From Microbacterium halophytorum (GTDB lineage Bacteria; Actinomycetota; Actinomycetes; Actinomycetales; Microbacteriaceae): 64,000 nucleotides of DNA. Numbering within the stretch: the stretch's first letter is position 1; the number at the start of each line of letters is the position of its first letter. The notes beneath the pieces are model-generated. The model made no database searches and was not told where the DNA came from. It saw only the letters and a program-made list of their open reading frames with translations. The position numbers and the translations under genes were made by a program. Of this stretch, positions 9,403 through 18,991 are shown piece by piece. The stretch lies in assembly GCF_002970975.1 (NCBI RefSeq), contig NZ_PNFA01000006.1, positions 186,001 through 250,000 on the forward strand. The letters run 5' to 3'.

Positions 9403-9487
9403 TATCGCCGCCCGCTCCGGCTGTGCGCCGACCGTGAGCCGTGAGGGCTCCGGCCTCAGTGTCGGTGGTGGGGCATAGCCTGGGTTC

Positions 9488-11554
9488 ATGCAGACGACGC
9501 GCAGCGTTCGCCCCTTCGAGGTGATCAGCGAATACCAGCCGAGCGGCGATCAGCCGAAGGCGATCGCCGAGCTGGCGGCCCGCATCAACGCGGGCGAGAC
9601 CGACGTGGTGCTGCTGGGAGCGACGGGAACCGGCAAGTCCGCCACGACGGCGTGGCTGATCGAGCAGATCCAGCGCCCGACGCTCGTGCTGTCGCACAAC
9701 AAGACGCTCGCGGCGCAGCTGGCGAACGAGTTCCGCGACCTGATGCCGAACAACGCGGTCGAGTACTTCGTGTCGTACTACGACTACTACCAGCCAGAGG
9801 CCTACGTGCCGCAGACCGATACGTTCATCGAGAAGGACAGCTCGATCAACTCGGAGGTCGAGCGCCTGCGGCACTCGACGACCAATGCTCTGCTGAGCCG
9901 ACGCGACACCGTCGTGGTCTCCACGGTCTCGTGCATCTACGGCCTCGGCTCGCCGGAGGAGTATCTGCGCGCGCTCGTCGCCCTGCAGGTGGGCGAGCGC
10001 TACGAGCGCGATGCGATCATCCGGCAGTTCATCGCGATGCAGTACAACCGCAACGACGTCGACTTCTCGCGCGGCAACTTCCGCGTGCGCGGCGACACGA
10101 TCGAGATCATCCCGGTCTACGAGGAGTTCGCGATCCGCATCGAGATGTTCGGCGACGAGATCGAGGCGCTGTACAAGCTGCACCCGCTCACGGGCGAGGT
10201 CATCGAGCAGATGGACGCGGTCGCGATCTTCCCCGCGACGCACTACGCGGCCGGAACCGACACGATCCAGCGCGCCATCAAGACGATCGAGGAGGAACTG
10301 CGCGAGCGGCTCGCGGAGCTCAACTCGCAGAACAAGCTGCTCGAGGCGCAGCGGCTGCAGATGCGCACGCAGTTCGACCTCGAGATGCTGCAGCAGATCG
10401 GTTTCTGCTCCGGCATCGAGAACTACTCGCGCCACCTCGACGGGCGCGAACCGGGCGAGCCCCCGCACACGCTGCTCGACTTCTTCCCCGACGACTTCGT
10501 GCTCGTGATCGACGAGTCGCACGTCACGGTGCCCCAGATCGGTGCGATGTACGAGGGCGACGCATCGCGCAAGCGCACTCTGGTCGAGCACGGGTTCCGC
10601 CTGCCGAGCGCGCTCGACAACCGACCCCTGCGGTGGGACGAATTCAAGGAGCGCATCGGCCAGACGGTGTACCTGTCGGCGACGCCCGGCAAGTACGAGA
10701 TGGGCATCGCCGACGGCGTCGTCGAGCAGATCATCCGCCCGACGGGCCTCGTCGACCCGGAGATCGTCGTCAAGCCCTCGAAGGGGCAGATCGACGACCT
10801 GCTCGAGGAGATCCGGGTGCGGGCCGAGCGCGACGAACGCGTGCTCGTCACGACGCTGACGAAGAAGATGGCGGAGGAGCTGACCGACTTCTTCGAGGAG
10901 CACGGTGTGCGGGTGCGGTACCTGCACTCCGACGTCGACACGCTCCGCCGCGTGGAGCTGCTCACCGAGCTGCGTCAGGGCGTGTACGACGTGCTCGTCG
11001 GCATCAACCTCCTCCGCGAGGGGCTCGACCTGCCCGAGGTGTCGCTCGTGGCGATCCTCGACGCCGACAAGGAGGGCTTCCTGCGCTCCAGCACGTCGCT
11101 CATCCAGACGATCGGCCGCGCGGCGCGCAACGTCTCCGGCCAGGTGCACATGTACGCCGACGTCATGACCGACTCGCTGAACATGGCGATCGAGGAGACG
11201 AACCGCCGCCGCGAGATCCAGCAGGAGTACAACCGTGAGCACGGCATCGATCCGCAGCCGCTCCGCAAGAAGATCGCCGACATCACCGACTCGCTCGCCC
11301 GCGAGGAGGCGGACACGGCCGCGCTGCTGAACAAGCGGGGCGGTGTCAAGGGCAAGGCGCCGACGCCGGCGAAGAAGCACGAGGGGATCGCGGCGGAGGG
11401 TGCCGATCAGCTCGAGGAGACGATCGCCGACCTCACCCAGCAGATGCTCTCGGCGGCGGAGGAGCTGAAGTTCGAGCTCGCCGCCCGCCTCCGCGATGAG
11501 GTCCAGGACCTCAAGAAGGAGTTGCGCGCCATGGAGAACGCCGGCCACGCCTGA
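9488..11554 (+). CDS. uvrB: Excinuclease ABC subunit B
   Basis: UvrB, the damage-verifying helicase-like subunit of nucleotide excision repair, which works with UvrA and UvrC. It has 688 residues, full length. Walker A is GATGTGKS (44-51), the beta-hairpin segment [12 protein letters not shown] is at 97-108, a DESH-type Walker B lies near 340, and a C-terminal UVR motif follows [15 protein letters not shown] 9488 lies six bases after the -10 box TAGCCT (9476-9481), so translation is probably leaderless. It is oriented away from serB. Confidence 0.98.
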   Translation: MQTTRSVRPFEVISEYQPSGDQPKAIAELAARINAGETDVVLLGATGTGKSATTAWLIEQIQRPTLVLSHNKTLAAQLANEFRDLMPNNAVEYFVSYYDYYQPEAYVPQTDTFIEKDSSINSEVERLRHSTTNALLSRRDTVVVSTVSCIYGLGSPEEYLRALVALQVGERYERDAIIRQFIAMQYNRNDVDFSRGNFRVRGDTIEIIPVYEEFAIRIEMFGDEIEALYKLHPLTGEVIEQMDAVAIFPATHYAAGTDTIQRAIKTIEEELRERLAELNSQNKLLEAQRLQMRTQFDLEMLQQIGFCSGIENYSRHLDGREPGEPPHTLLDFFPDDFVLVIDESHVTVPQIGAMYEGDASRKRTLVEHGFRLPSALDNRPLRWDEFKERIGQTVYLSATPGKYEMGIADGVVEQIIRPTGLVDPEIVVKPSKGQIDDLLEEIRVRAERDERVLVTTLTKKMAEELTDFFEEHGVRVRYLHSDVDTLRRVELLTELRQGVYDVLVGINLLREGLDLPEVSLVAILDADKEGFLRSSTSLIQTIGRAARNVSGQVHMYADVMTDSLNMAIEETNRRREIQQEYNREHGIDPQPLRKKIADITDSLAREEADTAALLNKRGGVKGKAPTPAKKHEGIAAEGADQLEETIADLTQQMLSAAEELKFELAARLRDEVQDLKKELRAMENAGHA

Positions 11555-11663
11555 GCCCCGGCGGGCCGCTGGCACGCGAATCGCTGCGTTGGCCTCAGTC
11601 GGAGGGCGGAGCCCACCTCCTTCGGCCGCCTGGCGCTTCACGCACCAGCGACCCGCCGGTAGG

Positions 11664-12296
11664 TCAGGGCAGCAGTGGGATGACCTGCGCGAGGTCGACG
11701 TCGCCGATCAAGATCGGCGCCTCCGCGCGCACGCGCGGCTTCGCGTTGAAGGCGAGCCCGAGGCCGGCGGCCGCGATCATCTTCAGGTCGTTGGCGCCGT
11801 CGCCGATCGCGAGGGTGCGCTGCATCGGCACGCCGCGCTCGGCCGCCCATGCGGCCAACGACTCGGCCTTCGCTTCGGCATCGACGATCTCGCCGCGCAC
11901 CTCGCCGGTCAGCATGCCGTCCGCGACCTCGAGGCGGTTCGCGCGCCACACGTCGACGCCGAGCGTCGGCGCGAGCGTGTCGAGGATCTCGTGGAAGCCG
12001 CCGGAGACGACCCCGACCTCGCCGCCCCGTTCGTGCACCGCCGCCGTCAGCTCGCGCACGCCCGGCGTCGGTTCGATGCGCTCCAGAACGCGAGCGAAGG
12101 CGCTGGTCGGCACGCCCGTCAGGGCCCCGACGCGCGAGCGGAGGCTCGTCGCGAAGTCGGTCTCGCCGCGCATCGCGGCCTCGGTCGCGGCGGCCACTTC
12201 GGCACCGCGCCCCGCTTCGTCGGCGATCAGCTCGATCACCTCGTTCCGGATGAGGGTGGAATCGGCATCGAGAACAACCAGGAAGCGCGCAGTCAC
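11664..12296 (-). CDS. serB: Phosphoserine phosphatase
   Basis: HAD-superfamily phosphatase of 210 residues performing the last step of serine synthesis, O-phosphoserine to serine. Motif I is DADSTL (catalytic Asp10 and Asp12), motif II lies in VVSGGFHEI, and motif III/IV in AIGDGANDLKMI. The protein lacks the N-terminal ACT domain found in some actinobacterial SerB enzymes. GTG 12296 is chosen: the alternative GTG 12308 overlaps the -10 box TAGTGT (minus strand, 12305-12310). It is divergent from the ABC ATPase gene with about 40 bases between starts. Confidence 0.9.
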   Translation of the reverse strand: MTARFLVVLDADSTLIRNEVIELIADEAGRGAEVAAATEAAMRGETDFATSLRSRVGALTGVPTSAFARVLERIEPTPGVRELTAAVHERGGEVGVVSGGFHEILDTLAPTLGVDVWRANRLEVADGMLTGEVRGEIVDAEAKAESLAAWAAERGVPMQRTLAIGDGANDLKMIAAAGLGLAFNAKPRVRAEAPILIGDVDLAQVIPLLP

Positions 12297-12335
12297 AGTC
12301 AAGAACACTACCGGGCCGGCGATAGGCTTGATCGC

Positions 12336-13118
12336 ATGGCAAGTGTGCTCGAGTTCTCCGATGTCGTCGTCCGTCGCAACGGCCGGAACATCGTCGACAG
12401 GCTGAACTGGCAGGTGAACGACGACGAGCGCTGGGTCGTGCTGGGGCCGAACGGTGCGGGAAAGACGACGCTTCTGCAGCTCGCCGACACGTTCATGCAC
12501 CCGACCTCCGGCGAGGCGTCGGTGCTCGGCGAGACGCTCGGCCAGACCAATGTGTTCGAGCTCCGCCCGCGCATCGGCTTCACGTCCTCGGCGCTCGCGC
12601 GCCGCGTGCCCGCCGACGAGACGGTGCTGAACGTCGTGATGACCGCCGCCTACTCCGTCCTCGGCCGCTGGAACGAGGAGTACGAGTCGATGGACGTCGA
12701 CCGTGCTCGCGAGGTGCTGGGCGACTGGGCCCTCGACCACCTCGCCGACCGCCTGTTCGGCACGCTGAGCGACGGCGAGCGCAAGCGCGTGCTGATCGCG
12801 CGTGCGATCATGACGGATCCGGAGCTGCTCCTGCTCGACGAGCCGAGCGCGAGCCTCGACCTCGGCTCGCGCGAGGTGCTGCTCGGGCTGCTGTCGACGT
12901 TCGCGAAGTCGCCGCTCACGCCGGCGATGGTGATGGTGACGCACCACGTCGAGGAGATCCCGCCGGGGTTCACCCACGTGCTGCTGCTTCGCGACGGCCA
13001 GGCGGTGAAAGCCGGACCGATCCACGACACCCTCACACGCGAGAACCTCACCGAGACGTTCGGCATGCCGATCGCCCTCGCCGAGGCATCCGGCCGCTAC
13101 GCCGCCCGCGCGTACTGA
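12336..13118 (+). CDS. ABC transporter ATP-binding protein
   Basis: Single ABC ATPase of 260 residues: Walker [10 protein letters not shown], signature TLSDGERKR, Walker [13 protein letters not shown] and switch His in [10 protein letters not shown]. It resembles the ModF/ferric-type ATPases often encoded beside serB in actinobacteria. No permease is adjacent, so the transported substrate is unknown and the partner must be encoded elsewhere. ATG 12336 is seven bases after TAGGCT (12323-12328). Confidence 0.9.
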   Translation: MASVLEFSDVVVRRNGRNIVDRLNWQVNDDERWVVLGPNGAGKTTLLQLADTFMHPTSGEASVLGETLGQTNVFELRPRIGFTSSALARRVPADETVLNVVMTAAYSVLGRWNEEYESMDVDRAREVLGDWALDHLADRLFGTLSDGERKRVLIARAIMTDPELLLLDEPSASLDLGSREVLLGLLSTFAKSPLTPAMVMVTHHVEEIPPGFTHVLLLRDGQAVKAGPIHDTLTRENLTETFGMPIALAEASGRYAARAY

Positions 13119-13178
13119 GCGGCCCGCAGCCGGCACGCTCGCGGCGCGGACGCCGCACGTTCGCAGGAGCCGCTCTGT

Positions 13179-13184
13179 TAGAAT
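13179..13184 (+). promoter_or_regulatory. Probable -10 box of rpmE2
   Basis: TAGAAT, a good match to the sigma-70 type -10, placed about 75 bases before the L31 start. The -35 is not obvious. I see no convincing Zur-type palindrome in the leader. Confidence 0.45.
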
Positions 13185-13260
13185 CGTTCCTTGGCGCTCG
13201 AGGTGCGCCCGCGGCCCGCACGGGGCGTGCTTCCCTCCTCACACACCACAAGGACTTCAC

Positions 13261-13509
13261 ATGAAGAACGACATCCACCCCGAGTACAACAACATCGTGT
13301 TCCGCGACCTGGGCTCGGGCGAGACCTTCCTCACCCGCTCGACCGCCAAGAGCGACAAGACCATCGAGCTCGACGGCGTCGAGTACCCGGTGATCGACGT
13401 CGAGATCTCGTCGGCATCGCACCCGTTCTACACGGGCAAGCAGCGCATCATGGACTCGGCCGGCCGCGTCGAGAAGTTCAACCAGCGCTTCAAGGGCTTC
13501 GGCAAGTAA
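13261..13509 (+). CDS. rpmE2: 50S ribosomal protein L31, type B
   Basis: Ribosomal protein of 82 residues, starting [14 protein letters not shown]. It is the zinc-independent type B form: the CxxC pairs of type A are absent, and the C-terminus HPFYTGKQ...[12 protein letters not shown] is typical of this form. Type B L31 can replace the zinc-binding paralogue in zinc limitation in other bacteria. Whether this organism also has type A cannot be seen here. It is a single-gene unit with its own leader and a strong terminator. Confidence 0.97.
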   Translation: MKNDIHPEYNNIVFRDLGSGETFLTRSTAKSDKTIELDGVEYPVIDVEISSASHPFYTGKQRIMDSAGRVEKFNQRFKGFGK

Positions 13510-13524
13510 TCCCGCCGAAAACGA

Positions 13525-13552
13525 GGGGTCCTGCTCCGGCAGGGCCCCTTTT
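13525..13552 (+). terminator. Rho-independent terminator of rpmE2
   Basis: A 10-base stem (13525-13534 with 13539-13548, one G-T pair) with loop TCCG is followed by TTTT. It is the most canonical terminator in the window. Confidence 0.85.
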
Positions 13553-13577
13553 CTCGTCCCCGGACGTCGGCCGGGCG

Positions 13578-13787
13578 TCAGATCTCGATCCGGACGGAGC
13601 CGGACGCGAAGTCGACGACCCCGGGCCCGCCGTCCGGCACGGGTGAGGGCGCGATCGTCAGCTTCTCCGCCTCGCGCGCGGCGCTCGCGTCGTACGCGCT
13701 CGGAGACCACACGGCGTCGAACGCGCCGACGGCACCCGACAGCGGGTACTTCTTCGCCAGGCGATCCGCCGGATCCGTGCGCCCCAT
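13578..13787 (-). CDS. Small hypothetical protein downstream of the exonuclease
   Basis: Frame of 69 residues starting nine bases after the exonuclease stop on the same strand, with GGAG four bases before its ATG, so it looks translationally linked. I do not recognise it. It has no signal peptide or membrane helix. Its composition is ordinary for a soluble protein (DPADRLAKKYPLSGAVGAFD, then WSPSAYDASAAREAEKL). Confidence 0.6.
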   Translation of the reverse strand: MGRTDPADRLAKKYPLSGAVGAFDAVWSPSAYDASAAREAEKLTIAPSPVPDGGPGVVDFASGSVRIEI

Positions 13788-13796
13788 GCTGCTCCG

Positions 13797-14795
13797 TCAG
13801 CGGATCGGCCAGGTGCCGTCGAGCGATTCGCCGGCCGGCAGCTTCCCGATCCTCACGAAGTACTCGGTGAGGCTGGCAGCCTGCTCGCTCGCCCACGCGA
13901 CCTGCTGGTCGTGGATTCCTTCGAGCGTGTCGGCGAGCTCGTCCCCGAACCGCTCGGCGATCGCGACCGCCACCCGGCCCGCGGCGATCGCATCGGCCGA
14001 GGCTTCGTGCGCGTCGTCGAGCGCGACGCCGTAGTGCGCGGCCACGAGATCGAGCGTGCGCTTGCCCTTGCGGTAGCGATCGAGCGCCTTGTCGATCACG
14101 AACGGGTCGACGACCGGCCGCGGGTCGGCGATCGGCTCCGCGCCGTGGCGCACCGCCTCGTGGCGCAGCAGCGACAGGTCGTAGGACGCGTTGTATGCCA
14201 CGAGGGGAATCCCCTCGGAGAGGAGGCCGCGGAGCGTATCGGAGATCTCGGCGACGACCTCCGCCGCCGGGCGCCCCTCGGAGCGCGCCCTCTCGGTCGT
14301 GATGCCGTGCACGGCGGCGGCGCCAGCGGGGATCTCGATGCCGGGGTCGGCGAGCCAGTGGTGCGAGCGCAGCACGGCGCCGCTCGAATCGATCAGGCCG
14401 ATGAACGCCGTCACGATGCGATCGTCCGCGACGTCCACGCCCGTCGTCTCGAGGTCGAAGACCGCCACCAGGTCGAACAGTCCGGAGGGCGCATCGGGGG
14501 TGCCGAGCGCGGGTCCGCGACCGGTCGCTGGTGCGCCCGACGTCGCGCCGCGCGGCGGCGCAGGCTCCTCCCGAGGGCCATCGCCGCTCGGCGACGGCGT
14601 CGCGTCGCCGCCGACCGAGCCGGAACCCGTGTCGCCGCCGCCCGCGGAACCGGCGCTCGGCTCGACCGCGGCGGAGGCGTCGCGAGCGATCGCGCCGGGC
14701 TCCCCGCCCCGATCTGCGTGCTCGTCGAGCTCGAACAGCGCCACGGGCTCATCGAGATCGAACAGCGGCGGAGGGTCGGGCCAGCGATCGCTCAT
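13797..14795 (-). CDS. DnaQ-like DEDDh 3'-5' exonuclease with long linker
   Basis: Exonuclease of the DNA polymerase III epsilon type, 332 residues. The catalytic domain starts near residue 108: Exo I DLETTG (114-119), AAVHGITTE, Exo II YNASYDLSLL and Exo III DDAHEASADA with the H of DEDDh. It probably acts on DNA ends in repair or proofreading. The first 105 residues are unusual: a DLDEPVALFELDE motif, then about 75 residues rich in G, P, S and A that should be disordered. ATG 14795 lies six bases after TAGTGT (minus strand, 14802-14807), supporting the long form. Confidence 0.88.
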   Translation of the reverse strand: MSDRWPDPPPLFDLDEPVALFELDEHADRGGEPGAIARDASAAVEPSAGSAGGGDTGSGSVGGDATPSPSGDGPREEPAPPRGATSGAPATGRGPALGTPDAPSGLFDLVAVFDLETTGVDVADDRIVTAFIGLIDSSGAVLRSHHWLADPGIEIPAGAAAVHGITTERARSEGRPAAEVVAEISDTLRGLLSEGIPLVAYNASYDLSLLRHEAVRHGAEPIADPRPVVDPFVIDKALDRYRKGKRTLDLVAAHYGVALDDAHEASADAIAAGRVAVAIAERFGDELADTLEGIHDQQVAWASEQAASLTEYFVRIGKLPAGESLDGTWPIR

Positions 14796-14892
14796 GCCGC
14801 CACACTAATTTCCACGGTGCCCGTTCCGCGACAGCGGGGCGGCGAGCCGCTCGAGCGGGGGCCGCACGCCTCGGACTGCGTAGGATGGCCGA

Positions 14893-15774
14893 GTGAACGA
14901 CGCCCCCTATGCCAGCACGCTCGAAGCGGCCGTCTCGGGGGCGCGGCGGCGCCACGTCGACCTCCTCGGCGTGCGCGTCCCGTACTGGGTGTACGGACCG
15001 GAGGACGCGGCCGACACGATCGTGGCGTTCCACGGCTTCCGCGGCGATCACCACGGGCTCGAGCCCGTGGCCGCGTTCCTGCCAGGCGTTCGAGTGATCA
15101 TGCCCGATCTGCCCGGCTTCGGCGAGACGCCCCCGATGCCCGACCGTGCGCACGACCTCGACGCCTACGCCGCATTCGCCGCGGAGTTCGTCCGCGCCGT
15201 CGCACCGGGCGCCGTCGTGCTCGGGCATTCGTTCGGCTCGATCGTCGTCTCCGCCGCCATCGCCGCAGGGCTCGATGCACCCCGACTGATCCTGGTGAAC
15301 CCGATCGGAGCCCCGGCGCTTTCGGGGCCGCGCGGCATTCTCACCCGCCTGGCCGTCTTCTACTACTGGCTCGGTGCGAAGCTGCCTGCCCGCGTCGGCA
15401 CGTGGCTCCTGCGCAACGGGCTCATCGTGCGCGTCATGAGCCTCGCAATGGTGAAGTCGCGCGACGCCGCGATGCGCCGTTTCGTGCACGACCAGCACGA
15501 TCGCTACTTCTCGGGCTTCAGCGACCGCGACGTGCTGCGAGAGGCCTTCGTCGCGAGCGTCTCGCACGACGTCGGGGAGTTCGCCCCGGCGATCCGGATG
15601 CCCACGCTGCTCGTGGCGGCCGATCGCGACGACATCACCCCGATCGAGGCGGAGCGAGCGCTGCGCGATGCGCTTCCGGCCGCGCGGCTCGTCGAGGTCG
15701 CGGGCGTCGGGCACCTGATCCACTACGAGAAGCCCGCCGAAGCCGCCTCGGCCATCCGGAGCTTCCTCGCGTAA
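14893..15774 (+). CDS. Alpha/beta hydrolase
   Basis: Serine hydrolase of 293 residues. The nucleophile elbow is GHSFGS (Ser113), the oxyanion segment is HGFRGDHHG, the acid is in AADRDDITP and the catalytic His in GVGHLIHYE. Substrate unknown; a cap region of about 80 residues separates core strands. GTG 14893 lies six bases after TAGGAT (14881-14886), a leaderless arrangement. It is convergent with the Lrp regulator gene. Confidence 0.88.
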   Translation: MNDAPYASTLEAAVSGARRRHVDLLGVRVPYWVYGPEDAADTIVAFHGFRGDHHGLEPVAAFLPGVRVIMPDLPGFGETPPMPDRAHDLDAYAAFAAEFVRAVAPGAVVLGHSFGSIVVSAAIAAGLDAPRLILVNPIGAPALSGPRGILTRLAVFYYWLGAKLPARVGTWLLRNGLIVRVMSLAMVKSRDAAMRRFVHDQHDRYFSGFSDRDVLREAFVASVSHDVGEFAPAIRMPTLLVAADRDDITPIEAERALRDALPAARLVEVAGVGHLIHYEKPAEAASAIRSFLA

Positions 15775-15873
15775 CCGCGCCGCCGCGCGGAACTGCGGGG
15801 ATTCAGCAGGATCGAGGAGGAATCGGTCCGATGTCTCCGCGGTGTTGCTGGTTCTCCTCGATATTGCGCGCGA

Positions 15874-16347
15874 TCAGCCGTGGCGGCGGGAGAGCTCGAG
15901 GAGCCCGGAGACGCGGTACGGCACCGCTTCGCTCATGACGAGCGACGTCTCGGTGCGCTCGACGCCCTCGATGCCGAGGATGCGGGCGTCGACGTCGAAG
16001 AGGTGCCTCGCGTCGCGGCACGCGACGAACGCGACGAGGTCGGTCTGGCCGCTCATGCCGTGCGCCTGCAGAACCTCGGGGATGCGCGCGAGCTCCGACG
16101 TGATCTGCGGCAGCCGTGCCTGGCGCACGCCGACCGACACGTACGCCTCGAGCGGGAAGCCCAGCGCCGCCGTCGAGATCGAGCGCTCGAACGAACGGAA
16201 GACCCCCGCGCGCTCGAGCCGCGACATGCGCGCCTGCACGGTGTTGCGCGAGAGATGCAGCCGTTCGGCGAGCGACACCACCGTCGTCCGGGGGTCGTCG
16301 GCGAGAGCCGCAATCAGTTCGAGGTCGACGTGATCGAGCGATGCCAT
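15874..16347 (-). CDS. Lrp/AsnC family transcriptional regulator
   Basis: DNA-binding regulator of 157 residues: an N-terminal winged helix-turn-helix (about 6-50, SLAERLHLSRNTVQARMSRL) and a C-terminal RAM ligand-binding domain. The family senses amino acids and often regulates a neighbouring amino-acid gene, but no such neighbour is present, so its targets are unknown. ATG 16347 follows the -10 box TATGTT (minus strand, 16354-16359) by six bases. About 160 bases separate it from the next minus-strand gene, with nothing else recognisable. Confidence 0.92.
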   Translation of the reverse strand: MASLDHVDLELIAALADDPRTTVVSLAERLHLSRNTVQARMSRLERAGVFRSFERSISTAALGFPLEAYVSVGVRQARLPQITSELARIPEVLQAHGMSGQTDLVAFVACRDARHLFDVDARILGIEGVERTETSLVMSEAVPYRVSGLLELSRRHG

Positions 16348-16507
16348 GCTGAGAACATAACAGCGCGAACGCCCGATCTCCGAGCAGGATGCTCAGTCGT
16401 TATGCGAATGAGTGCGCGCACCTGGTCACGGCCCGAGATATGGCACGCAGATTGTCTCCAGTCGCATGCGGATGCCGCGCTCACGGGGTGGTGGGAGCCG
16501 CCCGGCG

Positions 16508-17077
16508 TCACTCGACGGGCGAGAGGTCCTCGGCGAACCGGATGTCCGTGCCGTCGACGTCGAAGATCCAGACGGAGCCGTTCAGCACCCGTGCGCGGCC
16601 GGGCCAGGGGAATCCCGTCTCGGGCAGGTCGCGCATGAGGCGGCCGATGACGCCGCCGTGCGTCGCCGCGAGGATGCTCTCGTCGGGGTGGCGCTCCGCG
16701 AGCGAGGCGAGCGCGCGGCGCGCCCGCGCGATGACGTGCGCCTCGGGCTCGGCGTTTGGCACGCCGTGCGGGTACAGCAGCGGCAGATCCTCGCCAGGCA
16801 CCCCCTCCGCGATGCCGTAAGCGCGCTCGACGAGATCCGGCACGTGCTCATCCGGGCCGGAGAGCCCGAGCTGCTCGGCGGCGAGGCGCGCGGTCTCCGA
16901 TGCGCGCACGAGCGGGCTCGCGACGACCTTCGTGACGCCGCGGCCCCGGAGGCGCCGGCCGGCGTCGCGCGCCTGCTCGCGACCGGTGTCGTTCAACGGG
17001 ATGTCGGAGGAGCCCTGGATGCGCCCCTGCAGGTTCCAATCGGTCTGGCCGTGCCTCAGCAGCGCAATCGTCGTCAC
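16508..17077 (-). CDS. Histidine phosphatase family protein
   Basis: Phosphoglycerate mutase-like phosphatase of 189 residues with the catalytic LLRHGQTDWN (phospho-accepting His) at the N-terminus and the second catalytic His in AATHGGVIGRL. Members are broad-specificity phosphatases such as PhoE or cobalamin-pathway CobC; the true substrate is unknown. GTG 17077 is six bases after TAGGCT (minus strand, 17084-17089). Confidence 0.9.
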   Translation of the reverse strand: MTTIALLRHGQTDWNLQGRIQGSSDIPLNDTGREQARDAGRRLRGRGVTKVVASPLVRASETARLAAEQLGLSGPDEHVPDLVERAYGIAEGVPGEDLPLLYPHGVPNAEPEAHVIARARRALASLAERHPDESILAATHGGVIGRLMRDLPETGFPWPGRARVLNGSVWIFDVDGTDIRFAEDLSPVE

Positions 17078-17128
17078 CCCGTCAGCCTAACGGGGCGATT
17101 CGGCGCGCCCGCTGGGTGCGGGGGCGGG

Positions 17129-17980
17129 TCACGCGTCGGCGCCGAACAGGGGCGGCAGCGCCTCGGCGAGGCGGGGGAGCACGTCGCTCGTGCCTGCGTC
17201 GAGCTTCACGGTCGCGCGGCGGTCGCCCTTCGTCGCGCCGCGGTTGACGATCACGATCGGCTGGTGCCTCCGCCTGGCGCGCTCGATCATCCGCTGCCCC
17301 GAGTTCACGACGAGGGAGGAGCCCGCGACGAGCAGGGCCTCCGCCCCGGCGACGAGCTGCTCGGCGGCGCGGAAGCGCGCAGCGGGGATGAACTCCCCGA
17401 AGAACACGACCTCGGGCTTGAGCATGCCGCCGCACACCGTGCAGACGGGAACGACGAAGCCCTCGCTGGTCTCGGGCAGGACGTCGCCGTCGGGGCCGAG
17501 CTCGACGTCGTCGGGGTGAGTGATCCACGGGTTCGACGCCTCGATCCGCGCGCCGATGTCGCGGCGGTCGAACACTTGGCCGCACTGCAGGCAGAGCACA
17601 CGCCGCATCGTGCCGTGCATCTCGATCACCCGCGTGCTGCCGGCGCGCAGGTGCAGGCCGTCCACGTTCTGGGTCATCACTCCGGTGACGACGCCCTCCT
17701 GCTCGAGACGGGCGAGGGCGAAGTGTCCGTCGTTCGGCTCGATCGACTGGAACGACCGCCAGCCGAGGTGCGAGCCGATCCAGTAGCGGCGCCTGGCGTC
17801 TTCGTCGGCGGCGAACGTCTGCCACGTCATCGGCGTGCGCTTCGGCGCGCCCTCGCCGCGGTAGTCGGGGATGCCGGAGTCGGTCGACACGCCCGCTCCC
17901 GTCAGCACGGCGACCCGGCGCCCGGCCAGAGCGTCGATCGCCGCATCGACGAGTTCGTCGGCGGCGGGGTGCGAAGTCAC
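17129..17980 (-). CDS. Sir2-family NAD-dependent protein deacylase
   Basis: Sirtuin of 283 residues that removes acyl groups from lysines using NAD. The NAD-binding GAGVSTDSGIPDYRG is at 28-42, TQNVD at 103-107, catalytic His at 122 in EMHG, and a four-cysteine zinc site at 130, 133, 180 and 183. Class II or III assignment is uncertain. GTG 17980 is six bases after TAGGAT (minus strand, 17987-17992). It is divergent from the rRNA methyltransferase gene. Confidence 0.93.
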   Translation of the reverse strand: MTSHPAADELVDAAIDALAGRRVAVLTGAGVSTDSGIPDYRGEGAPKRTPMTWQTFAADEDARRRYWIGSHLGWRSFQSIEPNDGHFALARLEQEGVVTGVMTQNVDGLHLRAGSTRVIEMHGTMRRVLCLQCGQVFDRRDIGARIEASNPWITHPDDVELGPDGDVLPETSEGFVVPVCTVCGGMLKPEVVFFGEFIPAARFRAAEQLVAGAEALLVAGSSLVVNSGQRMIERARRRHQPIVIVNRGATKGDRRATVKLDAGTSDVLPRLAEALPPLFGADA

Positions 17981-18037
17981 CCCTCGATCCTATTCCCGCT
18001 GGGCGGCCTCCCGGCACGGCGCCGTAGGCTCGTCCGG

Positions 18038-18871
18038 ATGAACATTGTGCGCGTCGACGAGAGCAGCGATCTGCTGGCCGACTACCGGAACCTCACCGAT
18101 GTCGCCCTGCGTCGCCGACTGGAGCCGGAGAACGGCCTGTACATGGCGGAATCGGCGAAGGTGCTCGACAGGGCCCTCGCCGCCGGCCACGCGCCGCGCT
18201 CCGTGATGACGGCCGAGCGGTGGCTCGGCGACGTCGAGCGCATCCTCACGGCGCACGCCCGCGATGACGCCCCGGTCTACGTCGTCCCGGATGCCGTGGC
18301 CGAGCAGGTCACGGGGTACACGGTGCACCGCGGCATGCTCGCGGCGATGAACCGTCCGGCCGATCGCCCGGTCGCCGAGGTGCTCGAAAGCGCGCGGCTG
18401 GTGCTCGTGCTGGAGGACATCGTCGATCACACCAATGTCGGCGCGGCGTTCCGAGCGGCGGCGGGACTGGGGGCGGACGCCGTGCTCGTCGCGCCTCGGT
18501 GCGCCGATCCCCTCTACCGCCGCAGTGTGCGGGTGAGCATGGGAACCGTGTTCCAGGTGCCGTGGACGCGCCTGCCCGAGTGGCGCGCGGTGTCGGGGGA
18601 CGGCGCGGCCGACCTGCTGCATGCGGCCGGTTTCGAGATCGCGGCGCTCGCCCTCGCGGACGGGGCGGTCGGGCTGGACGATTACGCCGATGCGCCGCCC
18701 GAGCGCTGCGCCCTCGTGATGGGGTCGGAGGGCGACGGCCTCTCCCGGCGCGCCCTCGAGGCCGCCGACCGCGTCGTGACGATCCCGATGGCGGGCGGCG
18801 TCGACTCGCTGAACGTCGCCTCGGCCGCCGCCGTCGCACTGTGGGCGGTCGGTCGCGGTCAGCGCGCCTGA
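18038..18871 (+). CDS. SPOUT (TrmH/SpoU) RNA methyltransferase
   Basis: RNA 2'-O-methyltransferase family protein of 277 residues: an N-terminal substrate-binding region, then the knotted SPOUT domain with motif 1 NVGAAFRAA, motif 2 VMGSEGDGLS and motif 3 IPMAGGVDSLNVASA. It uses S-adenosylmethionine; the target (rRNA or tRNA site) cannot be read from the sequence. ATG 18038 is seven bases after TAGGCT (18025-18030). Confidence 0.92.
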   Translation: MNIVRVDESSDLLADYRNLTDVALRRRLEPENGLYMAESAKVLDRALAAGHAPRSVMTAERWLGDVERILTAHARDDAPVYVVPDAVAEQVTGYTVHRGMLAAMNRPADRPVAEVLESARLVLVLEDIVDHTNVGAAFRAAAGLGADAVLVAPRCADPLYRRSVRVSMGTVFQVPWTRLPEWRAVSGDGAADLLHAAGFEIAALALADGAVGLDDYADAPPERCALVMGSEGDGLSRRALEAADRVVTIPMAGGVDSLNVASAAAVALWAVGRGQRA

Positions 18872-18991
18872 CAGACCTCGTCGAGGTCGCGGATTCCGCG
18901 CTTTCCGGGCGCCGCAGAGAGCGGAGTCTGACACCGCGACCAATGGGGCGTCGCGGGGGAGGAGACGCGTCGGCGGACCGGGCTCCGACGC

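Noticed and set aside
9221..11641. An 806-codon minus-strand open frame opposite uvrB
   Set aside because: Antisense shadow of uvrB, with no recognisable domain and biased composition.
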